Shown here: positions 1 through 10,976 of the stretch, one piece after another
How the letters are laid out: each line of letters begins with the position of its first letter
How positions within the stretch are numbered: the first letter of the stretch is position 1
Assembly (NCBI RefSeq): GCF_000001735.4
Contig: NC_003071.7
Coordinates: 18,513,443-18,577,442, forward strand
Reading direction: 5' to 3'
DNA length: 64,000 nucleotides
Origin: Arabidopsis thaliana
Taxonomy: Eukaryota; Streptophyta; Magnoliopsida; Brassicales; Brassicaceae
Position numbers and translations under genes: made by a program
Notes under the pieces: model-generated
Database searches by the model: none
Seen by the model: the letters and a program-made list of their open reading frames with translations, nothing else
Told to the model about the DNA's origin: nothing

Positions 1-2320
1 GCTAAAGCACGAGCAGCCTGGAAAATAAAAACACCGTTAAACCACAAACTCAACTCACAAAGAAATTTTGTAAAAATAAAGAAACGGAATTTACCTGTTC
101 TTGCACTCCCTCGTACTTGCAATTCCGAGCCAACATCACAAGGGCATGTACGCCTCCCGCTTTTGCGACTTCCATGCTGCATTTATCATCTGCTGCTAAG
201 TTTGCTAATGCTCCTGCAGCTCGTTCCTAATCACACAAATTAGGTAAATCCTCCATATAGAAAGAAGGGAAATATCCAAAAATGACACTTTTTAACTAAG
301 TATTATCGCAAGCGCCACTTTAAAAAATGAATTATCGAAACGACCACTTCTTAACAAATGGATTCACATAAGCATCCTAGGATTTATCCGTTTTTAGTAG
401 GTTTTTTAATGATAAAATAACTGTAGACGGTATTTGTTTTGGTTATAAAATAGAAAGGTTTTGTTTGATTTAGAAACAAAAGAAAAAGATGAAGCTTCAA
501 GGTAGCGAAAGTGTACCAAGACTCCATCACAGCCATTTGGCCATCTAAATATAAGGTCGACCAGTGCCTTCACTCCTCCAGCCTGAGCAATAGCATTCTA
601 ATAGAGAAAACAACAAAAAATGAGTCCTAAAAAATCAAGAGTAACAACAAGAATATTATAGATAATTAGAGGACTTACCTTATGCTCTTCTCCGACAGAG
701 AGATTCCATAGTCCACCAGCAGCTTCCTCAGCCACAAGTCTGTTCATTGACTTTGCCAAACCAGCAAGAATTTTGATTCCTCCTTCTTCAGCAACAGACT
801 TTGCAATATTAGCATTTACCGACAAATTTGCAATAGCCTAAAAAATCAGATAAAAGAACAATGTTAGTGTGTCCCAGTCAAAAGTATCAAAATTCCAGTA
901 TGAAAAATGACAAGCAAAAAAAAAAAGAAGAAGAAGTAACCTTTGCAGCTTCTGACTGAAGCCCTTCTCGCCATGATTTCGCAAGTTCTAGAAGAAGGCG
1001 AATACCTCCATCTTTCATAACTGCTTCAGCTCTTCCACAGTCTATACTAGCATTCTCATCATCAACAACTACAAAAGTTGCAAGCCCAGTAGCTGATCTC
1101 TCCTGGACATCTTCCTGTGAGCTTTGCATTAAATTAAGCAGCAATGCGGCTCCTTCATTCAGCCAGAAATCATCCAATCCTTCTGGATTACACTCTGCAG
1201 TTCGTAGAAGCGTATGAGAGATAATCCATTCGATCCAATGTATAAAGTCATTAATTGTTTTATCCTTGGTTGTTTTCATCAATTCTCTCCAATAGGCAAA
1301 GATATCCTTTGGTTTCTTTGTATTATCGGCGAATATAGAAGCAAGTCCATCAAAAACATTAGTAAACAGAGCAAGTAAGACTTTTCCTTTGAATCGGTTA
1401 TAGCTGATTAAACTTTCATCCTCTTCGAGGACATGACAGTTTAAAGCACACAATACTTTCAAGCTCTGTGATGATGTCAAGAACCTAGAAACTGCGGTGG
1501 GTCCAATGTCGGTCCTCGAGACATCCAAACCGGTTAATTTCGGAAGCTTATCCCAATTATTTGATGCAATTGACCATTTTATGTTTGATGTCCCAGCAAC
1601 AGAGAGGTATCGAACAGATACAACTTTTCCCAGAGCCTCCTCGTCAATGTTTAGACAATCTAAGAACCCGAGATCATTGAGCTGTGGACAATGCTTGGCC
1701 AGAGCTTCAATGGCTTCAGAAGTCACATCTCTAATCCCAGAAAGGCGAAGCTTTTTAAGCTTAGGACAACAAAAGGCAACAGCTTTGATAGCATCACTAG
1801 TGATCCTCTCACAAAAGTCAGGTCCAAGTTGGAGACTCTCAAGTGCCTCATGTCGCGCCACTATCATTGACAATGTGGCATCAGTTATTTTCTTGCAATA
1901 GTCGCCGCTTACTTCAATTAGATTCCTAGCTTTGAGATGTATAAGGGAATCAGCTGATTCAACACCACGAAACCTTAAGTAATGAAGATTAACACACCTA
2001 GAAGCAAGAGAAGCTGCCATTGAAGCATCAAACTTGTGAGGACGAAGATCCAATGAAGTCCACAAACAAGAAGAAGCACCAAGACATCTCCATGTCTTAC
2101 AAGTCGATGCCAAGCTAGCTCGATCACGATAATTCAAACAAGTAAACAACTGAAGCACTGTGTCATAAGGCAGACTAATCCAATCAACAAAACCATGAAG
2201 AAGCTCAGGAGCTACTAAATCCTCCTCGTTGCTAATGCTAGTCTCAGGATAACTTGGCAAAACAACAACCTTATCTTTCCCTTTTTCCTCCTCCAATTTT
2301 CTCCGTACCCTACGACTCAT
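1..2320 (-). CDS. ARABIDILLO1: ARABIDILLO-1, F-box/armadillo-repeat protein (3' part outside window)
   Basis: Exons in transcription order: 941-2320, 679-837, 517-597, 95-226 and 1-17 (continues beyond the edge). All junctions are GT-AG and codon-complete; about 589 residues are visible, while the family member I know has about 930. The start at 2320 is preceded by an in-frame stop. Visible parts: a basic N-terminus (RRVRRK, residues 3-8), an F-box at about 46-92 (LPYDTVLQLFTCLNYRDRASL), leucine-rich repeats at about 100-300, then armadillo repeats from about 370 (GGIRLLLELAKS, GGIKILAGLAKS, GGVKALVDLI). Known role: ARABIDILLO proteins are nuclear and promote lateral root branching; the F-box suggests an SCF ubiquitin-ligase subunit. 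Identification is by recognition of sequence and gene order. Confidence 0.95.
270..470. repeat. Degenerate short tandem units in an ARABIDILLO-1 intron
   Basis: Inside the intron at 227-516, a roughly 30-40 bp unit recurs with drift. Each copy has a core like GACACTTT, GCCACTTT or GACCACTTC, followed by an A/T-rich tract (near 282, 314 and 340). The style resembles the subterminal repeats of Arabidopsis MULE/VANDAL-type elements, but no terminal inverted repeat or target duplication was found, so the element type is not assigned. Confidence 0.4.
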
Positions 2321-2341
2321 TACCTTTGATCAGATAATCCT

Positions 2342-2681
2342 CTAAAACAGCAACAAATCCTCTTGCAGCTTACCGAAATAAAAATCGAAACTTCAGGCTT
2401 TATATATCTCTAAAGTCTCAACCTTTAAAACGCTGATCACAAATTCCTTAAAAGGGCATAATCAAACGAAGACACAGAGATCTTCAATAGCAAACAAACA
2501 CAACCAAACCTTTCGTCCCCCGATTTTAAGCAATTTAGATACTTGGAAGGCTCAGAGTCTTTTCAAAACCTAGTAACCATATCGAATCAACAACACATTA
2601 CACGATACGATTAGATTAAAACCGAATTCAAAGAGCTCAACGAACGCAAAAACCCTCGAATAGAGAAGCAAAATCTCTGAC
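2342..2681 (-). other. Probable 5'UTR intron of ARABIDILLO-1
   Basis: Upstream of the start codon on the minus strand, a good donor (AAAG then GTCAGAG, boundary at 2681/2682) and acceptor (TTTTAG, boundary at 2342/2341) bracket about 340 bp of AT-rich, non-coding sequence. The presumed leader upstream of it (about 2690-2990) is rich in CT on the transcribed strand. This is inferred from splice-site quality only; cDNA would settle it. Confidence 0.55.
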
Positions 2682-2989
2682 CTTTCTTCGTCAATAGATT
2701 TGTATTGACATTAAACTCACAATGATGAGAAGAAGGTCAATGGGAATTTGAAAGTGAAGAGAGGATAAAGAAGAGAGAGTGATGGTCGGAGAGAATTGAA
2801 GCCAAACCCGAAAACTGTATAAGAAACCAAAAGACCTCTCTCAAAGTCTCAAAGTAATTCCGTTAAACTCTCTCTTCCTTTATTCGTGCGGCACAAAGAG
2901 ATAGAGAGAGAAGATGATGATGAAGGAATTGGAAAATTCCAGGTCGGGGCTTAGAGGAGAAGAGACAAGAGAGAAGAGGGCTTCGTGTG

Positions 2990-4444
2990 ATGAAAACACA
3001 GCTCATATATACGAATATGATAGAGAGAGAGGCAGCAGAATTAATTCACCTCCCTTTTTTTTTTATCTTTTTTACCTTTTAATTACAATTTGATTTTCTG
3101 CATTTTTATTGATTTGAATACCATTATACATTATTACAATGTTTCAATATATTTTACCGCAATTACATTTTAAGACTATTGATTTTTTCTTTTGTTAGTG
3201 TTAACTTTAATACAGATTGGTATTTCCATATTGTTTCTCTTTGTTGTTACTCCATTAAATAGTAAAATGTTGTCAGGAGAATTTCATTTATCTCAACCAT
3301 AAAAACGTTATGATCCAAAATTCAGCCATTGTTGTTTGTTTCTTCTTTTTCATGCTTTAGGAAAAAAAAATGTTACACTGAACAATTGTTATAATATTGT
3401 GCATTTAAATCTGGTATTGAGGTTTAGTTGAAATCTATTCAATTAGGCACAAACTCATGAAAACAGTTTGATTTTCATATATATACAATTATAAGTTTAT
3501 ATTATTTTGGTTGAATTGAACATTAAGAGACTGGTCTTTAATAAAAACTTAAAAGTTACTCTTTTGAAAGTACTGAAATTAGAAAGAAAGGAGATATATG
3601 TCGACCATGTTGAATATAGGAATCTGCATCCCTTTGTACAACTCCTTTCCTTTTTTATCAACTTCTTCACTACACTTTCAGTTTAACGTTTTCACCCCCA
3701 TAGAAAATACTTTAGAGAAGTTTAGATGAAACTTATTTTTAGTGAGATGAGACTTTGACGAGTAAACCAAAGAAGGCAGAAAGAAAAGAAAAAAAGAGGA
3801 GGCTCGAGTAACTTGACGAGACGCTCATTTGGACCCAACCAATAATTTGATTGATTAGGTATTACGATTCTTTATTACTTCTATTTATTGATAATTTCAT
3901 TTGTTATGATATTTATGTTCCAATTGGAACATTCTTTGTTTCATTAAAACTGATGTTTGAAAATTCCTCATATAAAATGACTTGAGAGTTTCAACATCAC
4001 CCAAATATCCACATCCTCAGACAGACAGTTTGGAAATATGGATCCCAATACCATCGGTGGGTTTCGAAGTCTCTCGGTTTTATAACCCAACAAAGGAGGA
4101 GAAAGAACATCTATGCATAACAGAGTAATGCCGGCAAAAAGCCCACCATGATTTTTTGTTGGTTAATCTTTATCTAAGCCCATTAATGTTTTATTACGTA
4201 CAACCCCTAGAAGATCTCTCTCATGATTTTAGAGGTAATAAACAATCAAATATACTCACAAAACTGAATTCTAAAAAGGGTAATCCTTTTACAGGTTAAA
4301 ACAAATTCAGAATTAGAGCCTCAAATTGAACCCTTTGAATTGAGACTAATCTTTGTTTTCATTTTCAATAGATAGAAGCTAATCTTTGAAACTTTCATAC
4401 TCATATCTTTATTCTAAGCTAAAACTACCGAAGATACTCCTTCC
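2990..4444. other. Intergenic: ARABIDILLO-1 promoter side and ATHB4 3' flank
   Basis: The region is AT-rich with no convincing coding potential in any frame. It should hold the ARABIDILLO-1 promoter near 3000-3100 and the ATHB4 3'UTR and polyadenylation region just below 4445. No tRNA, repeat family or inverted repeat was noticed. Confidence 0.5.
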
Positions 4445-6083
4445 CTAGCGACCTGATTTTTGCTGGAGAGAAATAGCAGTCCAAGGAGTTAATCGCTGTG
4501 GACTTGGCCGCCCCACCACCGTAGGAGTAGTAGTAGTGGAAGGAGCAGCGGTCACAGTGGCGGCAGAGGAGGAGACACGTTCGCAAGAAGGGCACATGGT
4601 GAGAGTAGTAGGAGGAGTCATGTGCATGTAGAGATGTGGAGACAACTTCAACGCCCTCAGCTCCGACACTTCTTTCTGCAGCCGTCGATTCTCCTCGGTC
4701 AGATTATCGCAACATCTCTTTAAATACTCACAATCAACCTCCGTTTGTTTCAGCTTCGTCCTAATGTACGTACAAATAATAAATCAAAATCACCTTAATT
4801 AGTGAAGTGAACAGAAATAAAAGTTTAAAACTGATAAGAAACAAAAAAGGACAAAAGTAGATTTTATTTGTACGCATACGCATGCATGTGTCTTTAAGGC
4901 TGTAGTAAAAAGTAAGAAACTCCATGTGACAGTACAGAGGCAGAGATCTTATTAGGATTTTCTTTTAGGACAGGGAACTGAAATCGCTTTTGGGTCATAA
5001 AAGGACAATTATATCCCCATCATAGCAATTACTAAGGTTCTGTGAAACCAAATTTCCTATAATACCCCTAGAAAATAAAGATAATTTCTTTACCTTGCCC
5101 TACGGTTCTGAAACCACACTTCAACTTGTCTTGCCCTTAGATTCAACTGTTTTGCTAGAGCCAGCTTTTGCTTCTGCCCAATCCGATAATTAAAAAAAAA
5201 AAAAAAAAAACCAATTTTAGTCTTTTAGAGAGAAGCCAATTACAAACGTCCATGCAATAAGAAGTGACAAATAACGAAAATGTAATTAACTGAATTTATA
5301 AGTTAGATAAAAATTACACAAAATGCCACTAACCGGATTAAGAGTGCTATGTTCTTTAAAAGTCTCCTCGAGAACAAGAGCTTGATCCTTCGATAACCGT
5401 AGTTTCTTCCTTGATCCGTCGCCGTTTCCGCCGTCTTCATCGTCGCTACCACCGCTTCCCCCTCCGCGTGAGCAAGAAGCTCTCTCCGCCTCGTTTTCAT
5501 CTCCTCCTCTCGCCACCGCAAGATCCCTTTTATTTCCACTCAGACTCGAAACGGCGCTGTTTGGAGACGAGACGACGGCGGCTTCTTCTTCCAAGTCCAC
5601 TACCGCCACCGAAGACTGAGCTCTGTTCACGTTGAAACCTCTTAGAAATGACCCGGCGTCGGAGTTTCTCTCTGCAGTTGTACGTTTAATCCCTAGAGTA
5701 CATCAAAACCCGAAAAACGTTTTTAGCTTCAGTTTCGTAAATTACTAAAACAGAAATATCTTTATTTAAAAAAGAATCGGATCTGAAACATAGATCCGAA
5801 GTTATGCACATAAAACAGAATTTCAACACATTTAATGCTTAAAAAAACATTATATTAAAACGAGAAATAGAAAAGTATTACCAGAAGATTGAAACAGATG
5901 AGTCCAAGAGATGTTATGAATCTTCTGGGGATGGCTATTGTTATTCTGATTGTGCATGTGTTGAAACGAAGAAGAAGAAGAAGAAGTTGTCAACGGCATA
6001 AGATTCAACCTCAGAGATGGTTCTTTTTGTTGACTATTTCCCAAGCTTAGACTCAAACCCAACCCATCATCTCTTTCCCCCAT
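4445..6083 (-). CDS. ATHB4: ATHB4, class II homeodomain-leucine zipper transcription factor
   Basis: Exons in transcription order: 5882-6083, 5334-5692, 5094-5173 and 4445-4760, giving 318 residues, the length I expect. Domains: an N-terminal EAR-like repression motif (GLGLSLSLG, residues 8-16), a serine/acidic linker, a homeodomain at about 161-217 with recognition helix VWFQNRRAR, an adjoining leucine zipper (L227, L234, L241, L248), and the class II redox motif CPSCE at 270-274. The protein is a nuclear repressor that acts in shade avoidance, auxin/brassinosteroid responses and leaf polarity with HAT3 and ATHB2. Its gene is known to be rapidly induced by low red/far-red light. The long upstream region with G-boxes fits PIF-type control. 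Confidence 0.97.
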
Positions 6084-6176
6084 TGTCCTCAACAGAAAGA
6101 ACTTTTCTTTTCTGGATTTTGAAAGACTTTCTCGAGAAAATCGATGTAGTGATAATGGGGTTAAAGACACGACTAA

Positions 6177-6186
6177 TATATATATA
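6177..6186 (-). promoter_or_regulatory. Candidate TATA box of ATHB4
   Basis: An alternating TA run lies about 95 bp upstream of the ATHB4 start codon. That is a suitable distance for a TATA box with a leader of about 60-70 nt. There is no transcript evidence. Confidence 0.4.
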
Positions 6187-9100
6187 CACAGAAGTTGATA
6201 TGTAGACAATTAATAGAGAGAAGGGGTTATGTGGGGTGCTTGGGGTTTCAATGATGACTTGTGTCAGAAAGACCCTTGTAATTTCAATGATGATATATAC
6301 TGTTACCTGCTCCTCTCTCTTTAAAAAAAAAAAAAAAAAAAAGTCATTCAACTCCAATGCGTTTAATTTTTTCAATACGTTTGACAAATGAATTTTTGTT
6401 CATTTTCGTCCTAAAAGTCAATAACAAACGTTAACATTTTAATACCTAAAATCTCAGTTATTTTTTTGTCTTTGACAGTAATAAGTACTGTATTTGGTTA
6501 TGGTACAACGTTTTAAAAATGATGCTTAACTAATCAATCATTTTTTATTCTCGAAAATTCATATTTCGAACTTGATTAGCTTATAAAACCCATTATTAAA
6601 TTATTTTGGGAAGTAATGCACACGCTTTGTAGATCTACTAAACAATAATAGTAGTATAACAAAGATCTTTGTTTGAATACTCTTTTTATTTCTTAAAACC
6701 ATGAGATGGTATTTTAACAAGAAAAGACAGATGTATATGGTAAAGTAGCGTCGCTCGTGTAGAACAAACGTGAGTAAGAACGCGTGGAACTGAATAGAAT
6801 GGCGTTGGGCTCAAAATGGGTATGGTAGTCAGAAAACGATGTCGTCTTTGATAACACAGAGCCTAATACTGCATGGGGTTTTAAGACTCTAGAGTTACCC
6901 CGTGAACCCAACATGCATCTAATTAGTCTTCAATTAATTTATTATTCCCTTTTCCAAAAACTATCCTTCGAGTAATTCTTTTGGTCAACTAATAAAAGCA
7001 ATATTCAAGTTTTTCCATTGAATTTTATGGCTAAATCAAATAGCAAACGGACATTTGGAAAACATTAGTGGATGGTAGAGTTTACGGCTACTTCCTGTCA
7101 TTGAAACAATAATTTTTGGTTTATGTTTCCTTTCTATTGTTTTCAAAGTTGTTGATAATGCCATCATTATTACTACTTCAGTTTCTTTGAGAGTTACAGA
7201 CAAGACAAGACAGGTCTCGTTTGTTAATTAATTTTAAAGTTAAATAACGCCCGACGCTTTTTCAAAACAAATTAATTACTTTCAAATTTATTCTTAATGA
7301 CTATATATTGACTTCTTATGTATCTTCAATCAATGCGGTCTTTTCATTGACTCTTATAACTTGCTTTGACCTTTCTTATAAACTTTTCTTGGTAAATTAC
7401 GTTTAGAAAATTGATTTTATTTTGGAGCCTAATTGGTTAGTTGACTTGATTGATAGTATAGTACTCTGAAAACAATAGTTATACAAACAAATTATTATAT
7501 TCCTAAATTTTCTTGTAAGCTTTTTTGCTCAAAGCTACAAAGTATGTATTTATTGATAAATGAATAAGGGGTTTGAACTAAGTTAGCATGGGTTTATGAT
7601 ATATGAGCCGTATCATGCATATTAATGTAAAGTTTGTTGCAAGTTACAATTCATAACCCATGTTCATTAATTATATACAGTTGTTTCTAAGCTTATACTG
7701 TAATCTATTTTTCCCCAATTCTCCTGGCATTCTTGAATGTTTTAAGGAAAATCAGACAAGTGTTTTTTTTATTTGTCTTTTTGTCTAGAAAACGTATGTA
7801 TGTATGATTCTGCTTTGTTACATGGCTATGCTATATTTTTGTATGAATGTTTCATGATAAAACTACATGAAGTGTAACTAATATGAAAAAGAAAATATAT
7901 CGTTACTACATCTTCGTTCTCCGTGAAATTCGTACAAATTAATTCATTTGTTTTCACGATTGGTTGAAATATGTTTAAGAGCTGATGATGTATTGATGTT
8001 TCAGTACATTGCATATTTAAGAATGTGAAATTCTGGAATGAAGCGTGTGAATGGTGTGGGAGAGAGTGTAGAAGAAGTAAAGCAAGAGATTCAAAGGAAA
8101 TAGAAGAAGTGGTGGTCACGTGGGAAATGGGAAGGGGTTCACGTGGGAAGTTGCCAACGTGGCAGAACATGGTCCCCAGTGACCACACTCGTGCGGCGTA
8201 ATTTTTGTTCCTCCACGACCAGACATTCACTTCTCTTTAATCATTGGATACTTCTCTCCTCCTCCGACTCGATGGTTCCTAACAATTCCACGCGCTCACT
8301 CTCGCGTAATTTTTCCTGTAAAAATCGCTGTGATTTTTTTTTTTTTTTTTTTAAATCGTTGAGAGAATTTAAAGAAGAGAACGTTAGAAGATACTCGATA
8401 AGATCTTTAGCAAAACAAAAAACTCAATATATTAATACACGTAAATATGAGTTAAATTGTGGATATGAGTATATTTACAATATGGTTTGAGTTTTGTTAT
8501 AACTGTATGGCGAGGGAATTAATTTAAAGATATCAGTTCGGTAAGAGACAGCTACGAACAGGATCCGGTGAAAACCGGCCAAAGCAACCAAAGCCCATGT
8601 TGTACCAACAACGAGAGTTTCTGAGGTAATCATGCATGAATATAAATCCTTATCATACTTACTTAATTCAAGAGTTCAATAATTTTGATACATCTACATT
8701 TTTAAAAAGAAGATACACAATTTGGTCCCACGTGTGTGTCCATAACCATGTGCATTTATAATTATACATATATTAATGTAAAGTATCAATTTATATTCTG
8801 TTATTAGCAAAAAAAATATATATAAATTTTGATCTTTGCTCAACATTTTTTTTTGACACGGTAACAACTAACAACTGAAATCTGTTGCTCATCGGCATAT
8901 TTTTATTCGTATAAATCACTCACTATCAATGACGTCAAAAAGAAAAGAAAATCATTCAACCATAGTTCTACTGTTTAGTCCATCCATCAATGTTATTGCT
9001 TGCTGAGCCAATTTAATCATTACAAAATAATTATGATATTTTCACGTACCACATGATTGTATCGACGTATCTAACAATTTACTCGAAATCATTACACATG

Positions 9101-10976
9101 TCCACGTGGGAAGCCCGTCACTTATTTTGGTCCGTTCCAAGATTTGATTGATTCTTATAATTTATTATTTGCTATCCGTGCAATCTGTATTAATAATAAC
9201 ATATGCTACGTTTTGAACACTAAAACATAGGGATACGCTGGAAAGGTGTGTAAGATATTAGAATTTCAGAATAACAGCTGTTCACATGCATGCAGAAATT
9301 ATATTTATAAACAGAGATCATAAAGGCATACATAATCTAAGTAGCATTTATAAGAACTAAGGTGATCGATCGAACACTGAATTGAATTATATCAGAATGA
9401 ACTTGCCGCCTTATCGGTGCTTTTTTAAAAAGTCGACGAAATATCTAGTGAATTGATCCGATAGAAAAAAGATGTCTTTAGATCAAATCGTTCGACAAAT
9501 TTTTTCTTTCAAATATATAAATCCTAGACAAAATATATCTCAAAACGTCTGGACTCTGGATAGTTCAACTAGCTAGTTACCAAATTAAAATCTTTTGAAA
9601 TAAGACTTTACTATGGTATAAGTTTTAAATGGTGACGGTCACAAGATGAATCGTATATGAAACTATAACACAATTGAATGCTGTTTTGTTTTTTGTTATT
9701 GACAGTTTTCGGATTCGCAACTTGTAACCATCTGAACCCTAATATTAATCATAGTTAAGGACTGAAAACAACAGCATCGAGCGTATTTCCGTTGAACAAT
9801 CTTTACGAAATCCAAAATAAATAAATAAAGTTAAAAAGCAGAAAGTTTCAAGATTCAAAAAAAAAGTTAGCGAGGAGACATAGCGAGTGAGAGCCACGTG
9901 ACTAAGATGTGTAAAGAATGGAGTGAGGAGAAAAAAAAAACAGACAAAGGACTTAAAATTAAATTAGATACGCCAGCGTTTCACGTGGGAAGTCACGTGA
10001 TTGAGTATCCACGTGTCAATCCCACAAGTGAAATAATAGACGGGTTCCCATTGTCCTACCTTCGCACCACCCCCGCGCGTGTCTCTTTGCCTCTCTCTCA
10101 CCGGACACCAATCATTTGATGCGACACGAGCTTCTTCTACGTAATTACATTTATACCCCTTAGCCTCCTCTCATGATGTTATGATCACACAGCCTCGATC
10201 CAATGCGTTTTGGATTGTGTGTGGGTGTCCAGCTGTTATCCATGTGAATTGCACGTGATCTCGCTTTGTTTGAGAAATTAGATTTCATTGCACTAAAATT
10301 GGTAGAGAGACAATTAGAACTTGAGTGATGGATAATTCGTCTTTTCTTAAGACGATATCTATTTAACTATATTAGACTTATGAACAAAACTAAAAATTTC
10401 ATTTGAAATGTACTATCGCTCAAGATCTCAAGGCCTTCATATTGTTCTTTTTTTTTTTAATCAAAATTTTAAGTAATATCAATTATAAGTGGTTTTTAGA
10501 TTATAGATTTTTGGTTTTGGTCTTTGGATTTTACACAAAAGAAGAAATAAAATAAATGGAAAAATATATAAAATAAATAAATTCAAATGGTAATTCTAAA
10601 AACTAGTAAATATGGTTTTTGGATTTTGGGAAAGAATTGACAAAATCTCTTTAAATCTAGATTCTCTAATTTTTAGGAAATCATTTTTATTATAATCTTG
10701 AATGAGTAACAAATTGTTTTTTTCCAAAATCAAAAACTAAAAACCATTTCAGAATCTACAAACAATAAAAAAGTCTTAATATTTGCATATAAGTCAAACT
10801 GGTGGTATCTGGGTTAAACTTAACAAAATGTGTTGGGCCTAAATAAGCTCAATTAAAACGGGCCTTTTCTCAAGTACACCGGTCAAAATCAAATTTTATC
10901 CACAAGGAGTCGCTTTTGGCTTATCCACTGAAACAAAGAGACTCGTTGGATTCGTGAAGCCGAAAAAAAAAAAAAA
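6187..10976. other. Long divergent promoter region between ATHB4 and TL15
   Basis: About 4.8 kb separates two divergent start codons, which is long for this genome. Open frames inside it (for example near 7826-8230 and 8143-8490) are short, low-complexity and resemble no family I know. The notable content is the G-box cluster listed separately. Poly-A/T tracts occur at about 8336-8352 and 10447-10459, and a weak inverted repeat at 10490-10746. A small non-coding RNA gene cannot be excluded. Confidence 0.6.
8117..10257. promoter_or_regulatory. Cluster of nine G-boxes (CACGTG)
   Basis: Perfect CACGTG palindromes start at 8117, 8140, 8729, 9103, 9895, 9982, 9994, 10010 and 10252. Two groups are tight: 8117/8140, and three within 34 bp at 9982-10015. 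Several share the longer form CACGTGGGAA (8117, 8140, 9103, 9982). G-boxes are bound by bHLH (PIF) and bZIP (HY5, ABI5, GBF) factors. The cluster lies 2.0-4.2 kb upstream of ATHB4 and 0.7-2.9 kb upstream of TL15. One gene is a shade-response regulator and the other chloroplast-related, so it could serve either or both. Confidence 0.75.

Noticed and set aside
1497..1901. 134-codon plus-strand frame opposite ARABIDILLO-1
   Set aside because: Lies wholly within the verified coding exon of the minus-strand gene and resembles no protein.
8143..8490. 115-codon frame in the ATHB4/TL15 intergenic region
   Set aside because: Contains a long poly-Phe run from a T tract and has no protein-like features; overlaps another random frame.
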